DNA from: Ancylomarina sp. 16SWW S1-10-2
GTDB lineage: Bacteria > Bacteroidota > Bacteroidia > Bacteroidales > Marinifilaceae
Direction: 5' to 3'
Assembly: GCF_009669305.1 (NCBI RefSeq)
Contig: NZ_SADB01000009.1
Location: forward strand, 1-64,000
DNA length: 64,000 nt
Part shown: piece by piece, positions 35,923-45,766 of the stretch
Layout of the letters: each line of letters opens with the position of its first letter
How positions within the stretch are numbered: the first letter of the stretch is position 1
Position numbers and translations under genes: made by a program
Notes under the pieces: model-generated
What the model saw: the letters and a program-made list of their open reading frames with translations, nothing else
Told to the model about the DNA's origin: nothing
Database searches by the model: none

Positions 35923-36777
35923 ATGTATAGAAAAATTATTTCTTTGATTTCCCTGTCACTTCTAGTAAGTTCTGTTGCTTTTTCGCAAGATACATCTGAA
36001 GATACCAATTCATATATACCTAAAAAAGGAAGTTTTACAGTTTCTGCAGTATTGGGTAGCAATGATGTATCATCAATAGATCCAAGTGTATTAGACTATG
36101 GTAACGGAACCGTTGGTACTGTTTCTAGATTGGGTTATGAAGGGAGCTTCTCAACAGAAGAACCATCTTCAATTACTAATTTAGCTGGTATTTCGTTAAA
36201 CTATTTTTTAACCGATAAGATTTCTTTAAACTTATTTGGTTCTTATGGTTCTAAATCGAAAGATGGAGCAGATGCTTATGAAGGAATTTCAGCTGCGCTG
36301 GATTCAGATGGTAACGAAATTTTAGGTTCTGAAATTCCTGCAATTGAGGGAAGTCCAGAAACAAAGAATTATAAAATTAATATTTCTGCTGGTGCAGATT
36401 ATCATTTTGATTTTACTAAAGATCAAAGTTTTCTTAAAAATGTTGATTTGTATGGAGGTGCTCGTTTTAATTTTCAATACGAACGTTTAGAGAGTACTCA
36501 AACAACTTGGTTAGCTGATAATAATGAGGATTTAGTTATTGGGTCTGATGGAACAGCTACTGCTACAGCCGTAGGTTTTGGAGGAGCAATAGTTGGTGGA
36601 GCTAATTATTATTTTACAAGAAACTTTTTCCTAGGAATTGAAGCTAACATTTTTAATTATATGTATCAGCATACTGAGACTGTTATAGTACCAGGAACTC
36701 AGGGTGCAGATGAAAATACTACTTTTATAAATGGACTATCTTTTCCACGTTTAAAAATTGGAATTAAGATTTTTTAG
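35923..36777 (+). CDS. Outer-membrane beta-barrel protein
   Basis: A signal peptide (MYRKIISLISLSLLVSSVAFSQ) is followed by about 260 residues with alternating hydrophobic/aromatic strands and a final strand ending in Phe (FPRLKIGIKIF), as expected for an outer-membrane barrel inserted by BAM. It fits the small OmpA/OMP_b-brl class with about eight to ten strands and long loops (for example DSDGNEILGSEIPAIEGSPE). It follows the coiled-coil lipoprotein gene and may be its partner in the outer membrane. Confidence 0.82.
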   Translation: MYRKIISLISLSLLVSSVAFSQDTSEDTNSYIPKKGSFTVSAVLGSNDVSSIDPSVLDYGNGTVGTVSRLGYEGSFSTEEPSSITNLAGISLNYFLTDKISLNLFGSYGSKSKDGADAYEGISAALDSDGNEILGSEIPAIEGSPETKNYKINISAGADYHFDFTKDQSFLKNVDLYGGARFNFQYERLESTQTTWLADNNEDLVIGSDGTATATAVGFGGAIVGGANYYFTRNFFLGIEANIFNYMYQHTETVIVPGTQGADENTTFINGLSFPRLKIGIKIF

Positions 36778-36846
36778 AACTTAAATTTATTTCTATTAAA
36801 CAATAGTGTTTAGTATAGTGGTTTATTTTTTATAAAGTGCATATTT

Positions 36847-36877
36847 CGGTTCCATAATTTATTATGGAACCGTTTTT
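36847..36877 (+). terminator. Terminator of the barrel-protein gene
   Basis: CGGTTCCATAAT (36847-36858) pairs perfectly with ATTATGGAACCG (36861-36872), followed by TTTTTG. Confidence 0.9.
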
Positions 36878-36904
36878 GTTTAAAATTTGAAAGACATAAT
36901 TCTA

Positions 36905-37666
36905 ATGGATAAAATAAGAGCTATTCTTGTAGATGATGAGGACCTAAGCATCTATCTACTGTCAAGCTTAATATCTAAGCATTGTCCAGAAATAAAAATA
37001 ATTAAAACGGCCAATTCAGTAAGCTCAGCCATTGAACAAATAAATCTACTAAACCCAGATTTAGTTTTTTTAGATATAAATCTTAAGGACGGTACAGGTT
37101 TTAATGTTCTTGAGCAAACAAATAAAAATTCTTATGAAACAGTTTTGGTTACTGCTTATGATCAGTATGCAATTAAGGCAATAAATTGTTCGGTACTTAA
37201 TTATCTACTTAAACCCATAGTAGTTGAGGAATTAATTGAGTGTGTTTCACGTTATCTATGTAAAAATAGAGTTCAAGATATGACCAATGTAGATGGCGTA
37301 TTTGATTTAATAAAAAGAGATCGTAATCGTCTTATTTTACCTGACACTTATGGTTTTAAACTTGTAAATATTAATGATATTATTAGATGTGAGGCAGATG
37401 GTTGTTATACGCATTTATATATGAAAGATAACTCAGAAATAACTGTGTCTAAACCAATGTCAAATTTTGATGATATTTTACCTCACGATTCATTCTGTAG
37501 GGTCCATAATAAGCATATCGTTAATTTGAATTTTATGAAACAGTATGTAAACGGACGAACCGGTAAAATTGTTTTGGAAAATAATGACGAAATAGTCGTT
37601 GCGGAGAGAAAGAAAAAAATCTTTTTTGAACAGTTAAAACAATTAGCAGATCCCCTGCCTCATTAA
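36905..37666 (+). CDS. LytTR-family response regulator (paralogue 2)
   Basis: The start is ATG 36905 (MDKIRAILVDDEDL), 18 bases inside a TTG frame. The receiver domain has DDED, LVFLDINLKDG and KPIV; the LytTR domain contains IIRCEADGCYTHLYM and CRVHNKHIVNLNFMKQYV, very similar to the regulator at 32917-33681. Both lack a cognate kinase nearby. The terminator upstream and lack of overlap imply its own promoter. The NACHT-type gene follows after about 270 bases in the same direction. Confidence 0.92.
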   Translation: MDKIRAILVDDEDLSIYLLSSLISKHCPEIKIIKTANSVSSAIEQINLLNPDLVFLDINLKDGTGFNVLEQTNKNSYETVLVTAYDQYAIKAINCSVLNYLLKPIVVEELIECVSRYLCKNRVQDMTNVDGVFDLIKRDRNRLILPDTYGFKLVNINDIIRCEADGCYTHLYMKDNSEITVSKPMSNFDDILPHDSFCRVHNKHIVNLNFMKQYVNGRTGKIVLENNDEIVVAERKKKIFFEQLKQLADPLPH

Positions 37667-37940
37667 TCAAGAATATTTAAGAATTATTTACAATAGGTTA
37701 AGTGAGTTTGTTTATATATCGCTTGTTAATCATTGTTGTGTTAAATAGATTAGTGATTTGTTAAACCTAATGGTTTTTATGATGTTATAAGTGTTTAATC
37801 CTTTAGGATATTGTCATAAACGCACATAGAAACTCATATGACGTAAATATAAAACCAAAGGACGTAATTAGTAATTGGTGGTTGTTTATAGTATAAAGTA
37901 AGTATATTTTTATACTGCTATAACTAATAAAAGTTGCGCT

Positions 37941-40490
37941 ATGCTTGAATATCTTAAAAAAGAAATCCTTAATAAGTTTGGCCAAGAATTATCTTACAAC
38001 AAAGATTGTGAGGTTTTATCTGAGATTATTTGTGAATCTACAGGCGGAAGAATAAGTGCAACTACAATTCGTCGACTTTATGGCCTTCTTAAATCACCTT
38101 CAACTCCTTCTAAGTTTACCCTAAATTTATTAGCACAATATGTGGGCTTTAAATCATGGACTGATTTTGAATATAACTATGTAATTGAATCTAATGATTC
38201 AACAGCTAAACCAACCACCTGGGAAGCTTTTCAAAAAAGAGCTTACGAGTTAAGCAACGATGCTTACAATCTTATAAAAAGTCAGTCTGGGATTCCTTTT
38301 AACGCTGTAGTAAGTCGAAAAATTGGAGAGGAAAAAATAAGTGAATTTCTTGAATCAGATAAGATGGCACTTAGCTTTGTTGCACCAGGAGGTGCAGGAA
38401 AGTCAACCATGCTTGCAAAATGGTATGAGAGAATAAGACAAGATGTATCAAGTGAGGATGTTATTTTATTTTTTGATGCAAGTTTCATGATTAATTGTTT
38501 GAGCAGTGATTTTATGTTAGAACGCTGGCTTGAAGATCAATTAAATTCCAATTCAAAATCGGATATTAAATATTTTTTTGATAGACCTAATATTTGCAAA
38601 GGCAAGATCATTTTAATATTGGATGCCTTAGATGAGGTTAGTTATGATAATATAAAATTGGAACGTCTATTTTTGCAATTGAATCAATTCATTGCAAATC
38701 GAATGAAATCAAATCATATCAAGTTGATTGTAACAGCGAGGACAACGACTTGGGAGAAATTTGCAATTCCTTTTATTCAAAGAGAAAATGGTCTTTCAAA
38801 TGCTTGGTATGATATAGATATTGATCTCGATCAAACTGATAAACGCAATTTTCCTCCATTAAATGATTTAGAGATTCAGTCTGTTTTTGATGAAACAGTT
38901 AATCATCAATACTTTTTTGAACTTAGGACCGAAGACTTGGATTATTATCAACGAAATACCATCTCAAATCCTTTTTTCTTGGAATTGTTTATCAAGACTT
39001 ATGCTCCAAATAAATCGAGTGAATTAAATGATGGCTACAAGTTGATTGAAGAATTTTTAAAGAATAAGATATATTATTCTCGTTATTCAGAGGAGAAATT
39101 AGATATTCTAAAAGGGATTCTTAAAATTCAAAAGTATGGTAAAGCTTCACATTCTATTAAGAAAGTAGAATTGAAGGAGATGTTTCCTATCCATCTAAAA
39201 ACAGCAGGGAACTATTATTCTGCCTACGAAGAAATGTTGAGCTATGGTTTAATATCCGAGTATGTTTCTGTTAATGAGTTTAATAGTTATTGTAAGTTTG
39301 TGAAAATATACAATGAGCAAATTTTTGAAGTTTTAGTAGTTAAGGAATTACTTGAAAAAAATCAGGGAATTGATTTTGCTTTATTCAAGAAAATTGAGTT
39401 GGATTATCAAGATTCAGAATTGAAGAATAGATTAATTGCTCAGTTGTTTAATATTGCTGTTGGTACTGAAAATTTTGAAGCAGTTTCTAAATTTTTCGAA
39501 CTTAACGAGGATACTTTAACTAGTTGTGTTGTAACTGATATGTTAACTATTGTTATCTCCAATATGGATGATAAACATATCGATTTAATTAAAACATATG
39601 CTACAGGTACTCGTTCAGTTGAATTTATGTTTGCTTTAACAGGTAATCTTAATCGTCTTAGTGGTGATTTTGCAAAAGTTGTTGAGTTTATATCAGAAAC
39701 GAACGAAAATCAATCAATTAAAATAAAATCATTAAGTATGCTGCTTATGACTTCTTTAATGTCATTGGAGCAGAAACTTGCTGATAAATATTATACCTTA
39801 TTAAATAAATTAGAACCAGATTCAAGCTGTTCAGCTTATTCAATTGCTTTGCGATTCACTAGTATCTTGTTTTATAATCATATTACAGGAAAAAGTAATG
39901 AATTAGAATTATTTCGCATATTCTATTATCGTCAAATGGCATATTCGCAAATTGTAGGTAAGAATGAGAGTTGGAGTGGAGAGTTCGAGGTTCTTGTATG
40001 TAATGTTTTATTCTACATAAAAGCCTATCATAAGGTTATTCAGTTAATTGAAGATGCCGAATTATTCTATGATCAATTGGCAGTAAAAACATATTTTTCA
40101 AATCATAAGTTGTTGAGAGCATATAAATTGATAGCTCAGAATAAATTAGGTTTGAAATTATCGGAAAGTAATATTCAGGATTTAGAATTTTGCAATGACA
40201 GTTTAATGCGCTCGAAAGCATACCCATTGCAGGTGTTTTTTAAGAGTTTCTTATCTGAGACTTATTTTGACTCAGGTGATAGAGAATTACAAGAAAAACA
40301 TATGAATAGAGCTTATGCAATTAGTGAATTTGCTCGATATGATTTTTGTAAGGTTGTATTATTGACAAAAATGGCAAGATATTATGGATCTTGGGATGAA
40401 CTAACCAAAGAAAATTTATGTTTGAAAGAACGTGATGAAATATTGAAATTAAAAAATATAGAAGATCTAGCTAAGATTGTAGAAATTTAA
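37941..40490 (+). CDS. NACHT/STAND-type NTPase with a conserved N-terminal domain
   Basis: Residues 1-80 form a compact domain (EYLKKEILNKFGQELSY, STGGRISATTIRRLYGLL, YVGFKSWTDFE) that reads like a helix-turn-helix DNA-binding or adaptor module. Residues 125-420 form a NACHT-like NTPase: Walker A APGGAGKST (148-156), Walker B IILILDALDEV, sensor VTARTTTWEKF. The last 420 residues are helical repeats of weak TPR character. STAND proteins of this plan act as ligand-triggered switches in regulation or defence. It lies after the second LytTR regulator and before the repeat protein, all in one direction. The NTPase call is firm; its role is unknown. Confidence 0.8.
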   Translation: MLEYLKKEILNKFGQELSYNKDCEVLSEIICESTGGRISATTIRRLYGLLKSPSTPSKFTLNLLAQYVGFKSWTDFEYNYVIESNDSTAKPTTWEAFQKRAYELSNDAYNLIKSQSGIPFNAVVSRKIGEEKISEFLESDKMALSFVAPGGAGKSTMLAKWYERIRQDVSSEDVILFFDASFMINCLSSDFMLERWLEDQLNSNSKSDIKYFFDRPNICKGKIILILDALDEVSYDNIKLERLFLQLNQFIANRMKSNHIKLIVTARTTTWEKFAIPFIQRENGLSNAWYDIDIDLDQTDKRNFPPLNDLEIQSVFDETVNHQYFFELRTEDLDYYQRNTISNPFFLELFIKTYAPNKSSELNDGYKLIEEFLKNKIYYSRYSEEKLDILKGILKIQKYGKASHSIKKVELKEMFPIHLKTAGNYYSAYEEMLSYGLISEYVSVNEFNSYCKFVKIYNEQIFEVLVVKELLEKNQGIDFALFKKIELDYQDSELKNRLIAQLFNIAVGTENFEAVSKFFELNEDTLTSCVVTDMLTIVISNMDDKHIDLIKTYATGTRSVEFMFALTGNLNRLSGDFAKVVEFISETNENQSIKIKSLSMLLMTSLMSLEQKLADKYYTLLNKLEPDSSCSAYSIALRFTSILFYNHITGKSNELELFRIFYYRQMAYSQIVGKNESWSGEFEVLVCNVLFYIKAYHKVIQLIEDAELFYDQLAVKTYFSNHKLLRAYKLIAQNKLGLKLSESNIQDLEFCNDSLMRSKAYPLQVFFKSFLSETYFDSGDRELQEKHMNRAYAISEFARYDFCKVVLLTKMARYYGSWDELTKENLCLKERDEILKLKNIEDLAKIVEI

Positions 40491-40530
40491 AAAAGAAGTC
40501 TAATTAAGTGATTCTTTATAATAATGTAAT

Positions 40531-40559
40531 ATCCTGAGAGCTTAATTGGCTCTCAGGAT
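40531..40559 (+). terminator. Hairpin after the NACHT-type gene
   Basis: ATCCTGAGAGC (40531-40541) pairs perfectly with GCTCTCAGGAT (40549-40559). The T-tract after it is weak (GTTCTGTATT). Confidence 0.72.
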
Positions 40560-40757
40560 GTTCTGTATTAGGGTGTTATCTTGTAAGTCGTTCGCTTTTT
40601 TTATTGATAATTAGTGCTGATTTGAGAAAATTATTTTTTGTCTTCTGAATTTAAGTCTTCACCAATTTTGGAACTAGGCAAATACTAGTTATATTTCTTT
40701 ATTTTTGTTTCTAGATAGGAACTATTAATAGTAGAATAATATAATTGGATTCAATAA

Positions 40758-43700
40758 ATGAGAACTATCATTTTAAAATATACTCGCTTCGCTTTTTTTA
40801 TACTAGTGTTAACTCTTTTCTCTAATCATAGTTATGCTCAAGAAAGATGTATTGTAAAAGGGGATGTTACAGTTGATGGAGGCGATCTTGATAATGTGAA
40901 AATCACACTTTATAAAGACTCCGAACAAGTGAGTGTCAAAAGTGTTCCTAAGAATGGTAAGTTTTCCTATACTTTAAATTTTGGGTACGATTTTATATTT
41001 GAATTTTCAAAAGAGGATTTTGTAACTAAAAGAGTTAGTGTTTCGACATATGTTCCTCAGGATGTTCTTGAAAGAGATAGCCGTTTCCCTCCATGTAAAT
41101 TTTCTATTGAATTGTTCAGGTTTTTCCCAGGTATCGATTTGTCTATTTTTGATCAGCCTATAGGCGTAATCATGTATAATAATGAAACGGATTTAATTGA
41201 GACGGACTTGTCGTTTCTTACCGATATTGAGGATGAACTTAAACGTATTGAGGAAGAAACTAGACTAAAACAAAAGGCGTATTTGGCTGAAAAGGCTAGA
41301 ATAAAAGCGGCGTATAATTTGGCAATTAAAAAAGGCGATATCGAATTTCAAAAAAAGAGTTATGCCGATTCTAAATCTTATTATAATGAAGCCTTAATGC
41401 TTAGACCTTACGAAGTTTATCCTAAAGATCAAATTTCTAAGATAAATAATCTATTGTTAAATCAGGAAGGCCAACTTGAAGCTCAACGACTTATTGATGA
41501 AAAATACAACGGACTAATTGAATTAGCTGATAAGGATTTTGCTATTGCCAATTACGAACAAGCAAAAGTTAACTATAATGCGGCTATTCAAGTTAAGCAA
41601 GCAGAACGATACCCAAAGGATCAGCTTGCTAAAATAACGAAAATTGAACTTGATTTAAGATTGAAAAAAGAGAATGAATCCAATAGATTAGCTGCAGAAA
41701 AAGCTTTACAAGAAAAATATGATGCCTTTATCGTATCGGCAGATAATGCATTTGATCTTAAGGAGTATGAAGCTGCAAAGGTTCAGTACACATTGGCCCT
41801 TAAACTTAAGTCGGAAGAATTATATCCTCAAGAACAGATTCAGATTATAAATGATAAGTTGGATTATCAGAGACAGTTAACAGCTGCAAACGCCCAATTT
41901 ATTGCTGAACAGAAAGCATTAGTAGCTGAGTATAATAAAATAATTGAGCTAGCTGATAATCAATTTAAAAAGAAAGATTATTTAACCTCTTTGGCTTCTT
42001 ATAAAAAAGCTCTTGAGCTAGCTGTTGATGACGTTTATCCTCAAACACAAATTCAAGCGATAAATGATGTTATAGCTAGAGAAAAAGAAATGGCGGCTAA
42101 TAAGCTAAAACAAAAAGAAATTGATAAGAAATATAAGTCCCTTATTATTTCTGGGAATAAACAGTTTAAGAGTAAGGAATATATTCAGTCAAAACAAAAT
42201 TACACCGATGCTTTAGGCTTAAAACCCAATGAGACTTATCCTAAAGCTCAACTCCTTAAAATTGAAAGTTTATTATCTAGACAGGCTAAATTGATTGCCG
42301 AGAAGGAAGCGCAAGAAAAAAAATATTTAGAATTAGTTGCCTTAGCCGATTCTGGAATGAACATTGAAGCGTTTGAAAAAGCCTTGAGTAATTACCAACA
42401 GGCACTTTTAATTAAGCCTAAAGTTGCTTATTTAAAGGATCAAATAGAAAAGGCAAAACAAGGTTTACTTGACAAAAAACAAGAACAAGAAGAGAAAGCA
42501 AAACTAGAATTGGCCAAGCAGCAACTTGAAAAGAAATATGCTGCCCTAATTGTAAAAGGAGATAATAGTTTGGCTGCTAAAAAGTATTATGATTCCAGAG
42601 AATATTATAAAGCTGCTCTAGATATTAAGCCCAACGAAAAGTATCCTAAAGATCAATTCAACAAACTTGAAGAACTAATGGCGGAAGAACTTCATCAGGC
42701 TTCAGCTATTAAGGAATTTGAAGCTAAGTATAAGGAATTTATAGAAAAGGGAGAATCTCAGTTTGGTTCAAAAGAATATGAACTTGCTTATAAAAGTTTT
42801 ATGAGTGCTTCTAAAATGAAACCTGATGCAAAATATCCTAAAGAACAAATTCAGAAACTCGAAGGATTTATTGCTGAAGCCAATAGAATTAAAGCAGATA
42901 GAAAATTGCTAGATGATAAATATCTTGCTTTAATAGGTTTAGCTGATGGCGAATTTAAAGCTGAAAAATATGTTGCAGCAATAGAAAACTATCAGTCTGC
43001 ATTAGATTTAAAATCTAAAGAATCTTATCCGAAGGAACAAATAAAGCTTGCTAACTTGAAATTAGATGAGCTTGATCGTTTAGCTAAAGAAAAGGAGAAA
43101 GAGGAACAAGAAAATAGATTAATTGAGGAGAAATATCAAAATGCAATTGCTGTTGCTGATGAGGCCTTTAATAATAAGACTTATAAAAGTGCAAGATCTG
43201 ATTATAAAAAAGCTTTAGAGTTTAAACCTGGCGATTTATATGCTACGGCTAAACTTTCAAAGATTAGAGATATAATTGCTGAAAATGATAAAAAGTTAAA
43301 AGCAGCTGAACTTCTATCTAAAAAGAAAGCTCTTCTAAATAAGAAATTTGGGGCCTTTATAAGTGAAGGAGATAATTGGTTTCAGAATAAAGAATATGCT
43401 AAATCAATTACGGCATATGAATCTGCACTGCAAATTATAAGAAGTGATGAATACGCTTTAAAACAGATTGATTTAGCAAATGAAGAACTAGCTAAGTTGA
43501 AACAAGATGAGGCAAATCAATTAGCTCTTATAAAGGAATATGAGGGTTATATAAGTTCTGCAGATAAATTATTTGCAGAAAAGGATTGGGTGTCTGCTAA
43601 AGACAAGTATCAGTCGGCTATCGATTTAAATTATAAAAAATCATATCCAAAAGCTCAGATTAAGATTATTGATGTGGCTATTGCCAATAATGATAAATTA

Positions 43701-44465
43701 AATAGACAGCATAACTTGCTTGAAAAAGAGTTTGAAAAAGCTCTTGCTGCAGCAGATACTCATTTTAAAAAACAGTCATACTCAATAGCTCGATTCCACT
43801 ATAAGGAAGCAGAGGAAATTAAACCTCAAGATGCCTATGTCAAATCTCAACTTAGAGAGATTGAAATGATTTTTAAGGCTAAAAAGCAATCTGAAGAGGA
43901 TGAGCTTTTGGCTAAAAATTCAAATGCTTTCAGGGAAAATTTATTAAAAAAGAAAGAAAAAGAGTATAAAGCCTTTATTACTAAAGCTGATGTGGCAATA
44001 AAGGATAGATATTTAAGCAAAGCAAAAGCCTATTATGAAAAAGCTTTGGGCGTTTTTGATCGTGATTACCCAAGAGAAAAGTTAAGTGAGATTAAAGAGT
44101 TAAGATTTGCTTTTAAATCAGAAAAAGATCGCAAAGCATACAACAGTTTTATGCAATCTGGAGAGAAAGAGTTTGAAAAGAATAATTATTCGGTATCTCG
44201 ATATTATTATAAGAAAGCCTTAGCATTGGCTACAGATAGAAGTATTATAGAAGATAAATTGAACGAAATTGAAGAAGCTATTGATAAAGATAAAACGGAT
44301 GCTCTAGATTTAGAGTATAAGGATCTAGTAAATAAAGGTAATTCAGCATTTAAATCGGGTGATTTATCTGTAGCTAAATTCTATTTTATAAAAGCTTTAA
44401 AAATAAAACCCAATGATACTCAAATGAAAGAGAATTTGGAGAGTATTAAAAATTCACTGAAGTAA
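40758..44465 (+). CDS. Secreted 1235-residue protein of about 16 TPR-like repeats
   Basis: After a signal peptide (MRTIILKYTRFAFFILVLTLFSNHSYAQ) comes a short beta domain (about 30-115, CIVKGDVTVDGGDLDNVKI) and then about 16 units of 65-70 residues. Each unit follows the plan YxxLIxxADxxFxxKxYxxA...YxxALxLKPxExYPKxQI, i.e. a TPR-like helix pair with a conserved YPK-Q/DQI turn, separated by charged linkers. The last three units lose the YPK turn. It is a long helical solenoid, probably periplasmic or outer-membrane associated. The next gene, a Gate-type membrane protein, starts 11 bases later and may be co-transcribed. Confidence 0.88.
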   Translation: MRTIILKYTRFAFFILVLTLFSNHSYAQERCIVKGDVTVDGGDLDNVKITLYKDSEQVSVKSVPKNGKFSYTLNFGYDFIFEFSKEDFVTKRVSVSTYVPQDVLERDSRFPPCKFSIELFRFFPGIDLSIFDQPIGVIMYNNETDLIETDLSFLTDIEDELKRIEEETRLKQKAYLAEKARIKAAYNLAIKKGDIEFQKKSYADSKSYYNEALMLRPYEVYPKDQISKINNLLLNQEGQLEAQRLIDEKYNGLIELADKDFAIANYEQAKVNYNAAIQVKQAERYPKDQLAKITKIELDLRLKKENESNRLAAEKALQEKYDAFIVSADNAFDLKEYEAAKVQYTLALKLKSEELYPQEQIQIINDKLDYQRQLTAANAQFIAEQKALVAEYNKIIELADNQFKKKDYLTSLASYKKALELAVDDVYPQTQIQAINDVIAREKEMAANKLKQKEIDKKYKSLIISGNKQFKSKEYIQSKQNYTDALGLKPNETYPKAQLLKIESLLSRQAKLIAEKEAQEKKYLELVALADSGMNIEAFEKALSNYQQALLIKPKVAYLKDQIEKAKQGLLDKKQEQEEKAKLELAKQQLEKKYAALIVKGDNSLAAKKYYDSREYYKAALDIKPNEKYPKDQFNKLEELMAEELHQASAIKEFEAKYKEFIEKGESQFGSKEYELAYKSFMSASKMKPDAKYPKEQIQKLEGFIAEANRIKADRKLLDDKYLALIGLADGEFKAEKYVAAIENYQSALDLKSKESYPKEQIKLANLKLDELDRLAKEKEKEEQENRLIEEKYQNAIAVADEAFNNKTYKSARSDYKKALEFKPGDLYATAKLSKIRDIIAENDKKLKAAELLSKKKALLNKKFGAFISEGDNWFQNKEYAKSITAYESALQIIRSDEYALKQIDLANEELAKLKQDEANQLALIKEYEGYISSADKLFAEKDWVSAKDKYQSAIDLNYKKSYPKAQIKIIDVAIANNDKLNRQHNLLEKEFEKALAAADTHFKKQSYSIARFHYKEAEEIKPQDAYVKSQLREIEMIFKAKKQSEEDELLAKNSNAFRENLLKKKEKEYKAFITKADVAIKDRYLSKAKAYYEKALGVFDRDYPREKLSEIKELRFAFKSEKDRKAYNSFMQSGEKEFEKNNYSVSRYYYKKALALATDRSIIEDKLNEIEEAIDKDKTDALDLEYKDLVNKGNSAFKSGDLSVAKFYFIKALKIKPNDTQMKENLESIKNSLK

Positions 44466-44475
44466 AATAAGACTT

Positions 44476-45708
44476 ATGGCATTAAATTATATCTGGGTTT
44501 TCTTTTTTGTATTGGCGTTTATTGTTGGTCTAATTAAGTTGATTGTTTTTGGAGACATGGAAGTTTTTCCTGCAATGGTTAATTCAACTTTTGATATGGC
44601 GAAAACGGGTTTTGATATTTCGCTTGGTTTAACTGGCGTTTTAACCCTTTGGTTGGGTATCATGAAAATTGGTGAAAAAGGAGGGATAATTAAAATTTTT
44701 TCTCGTTTGATAGGTCCATTTTTCAATCGCTTATTTCCGGAGTTACCTAAAGATCATCCAGCTCATGGTTCTATTATGATGAACTTAGCAGCAAATATGT
44801 TAGGCTTGGATAATGCAGCAACTCCTATGGGTTTAAAAGCCATGACTCAAATGCAAGAGGCTAATCCTATAAAGGATCGAGCATCGAATGCGCAAATCAT
44901 GTTCTTAGTTTTGAATACATCTGGATTAACCATTATTCCAATCTCTATAATGGTTTATAGAGCTCAGCTTGGTGCTGTTAACCCATCTGATATATTTATA
45001 CCCATATTATTAGCAACATACTTTTCAACTATTACGGGTTTAATAGCTGTTGCAATAATGCAAAAGATAAAATTATGGGATAAGGTCATTCTACTTTATT
45101 TAGGAGGAATGACAGCTTTTATTATTGCAATTATTATGTATTTTTCAAGTATCGAGAAAGAACAAATTGCTTTAATTTCGAGAGTTGTAAGTAATGTTTT
45201 TTTATTCTCCGTAATTGTATCTTTTATTTTGCTTGCTTTTATTCGTAAAGTAAATGTATATGAGAGTTTTATTGAAGGAGCTAAGGATGGTTTTAACATT
45301 GCCGTAAAGATTATTCCTTATCTGATAGCCATATTGGTTGCCATTGGTGTTTTTAGAGCATCTGGCGCTATGGATATGTTTATTCAGGCTGTAGAGAAAC
45401 TTTGTATTGTATTAGGTGTTAATGGCGATTTTATACCTGCTTTACCAACTGCTTTAATGAAACCGTTGAGTGGATCTGGAGCCCGTGGTATGATGGTTGA
45501 TGCGATGACTCAATATGGAGCAGATAGTTTTGTTGGACGTACGACTTCGGTTTTACAAGGAGCTACTGATACAACTTTTTATATTGTAGCTGTTTATTTT
45601 GGATCTGTTGGTATAAAGAATACGCGATATGCTATTACCTGTGGATTAATTGCCGATTTTGCTGGAATTATAGCTGCAATTGGTATTGCTTATTTATTCT
45701 TTCATTAG
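44476..45708 (+). CDS. Fused SpmA/SpmB-type (nucleoside-recognition/Gate domain) membrane protein
   Basis: The 410-residue membrane protein has an SpmA-like first half (TLWLGIMKIGEKGG, MMNLAANMLGLDNAATPMG) and an SpmB-like second half (KIIPYLIAILVAIGVFRASGA, PLSGSGARGMMVDAMTQYG, GATDTTFYIVAVYFG). In spore formers the two are separate spore-maturation proteins; the fused form is common in Bacteroidota and its substrate is unknown. It starts 11 bases after the repeat protein. Confidence 0.88.
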   Translation: MALNYIWVFFFVLAFIVGLIKLIVFGDMEVFPAMVNSTFDMAKTGFDISLGLTGVLTLWLGIMKIGEKGGIIKIFSRLIGPFFNRLFPELPKDHPAHGSIMMNLAANMLGLDNAATPMGLKAMTQMQEANPIKDRASNAQIMFLVLNTSGLTIIPISIMVYRAQLGAVNPSDIFIPILLATYFSTITGLIAVAIMQKIKLWDKVILLYLGGMTAFIIAIIMYFSSIEKEQIALISRVVSNVFLFSVIVSFILLAFIRKVNVYESFIEGAKDGFNIAVKIIPYLIAILVAIGVFRASGAMDMFIQAVEKLCIVLGVNGDFIPALPTALMKPLSGSGARGMMVDAMTQYGADSFVGRTTSVLQGATDTTFYIVAVYFGSVGIKNTRYAITCGLIADFAGIIAAIGIAYLFFH

Positions 45709-45722
45709 TCTTTAGAAAATAA

Positions 45723-45730
45723 TATCTTTG
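45723..45730 (+). promoter_or_regulatory. -7 element before the S4 gene
   Basis: TATCTTTG fits TAnnTTTG and lies 37 bases before the ATG; no convincing -33 is seen. Confidence 0.5.
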
Positions 45731-45766
45731 CCACTCAATTTGTATAAATATAATAAGCATTAGGCT

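Noticed and set aside
35847-36062. Minus-strand open frame under the barrel gene start
   Set aside because: Shadow of the coding strand with no features of its own.
32917-37666. Complete two-component systems
   Set aside because: Both LytTR regulators have receiver domains but no histidine kinase lies between or beside them in this window.
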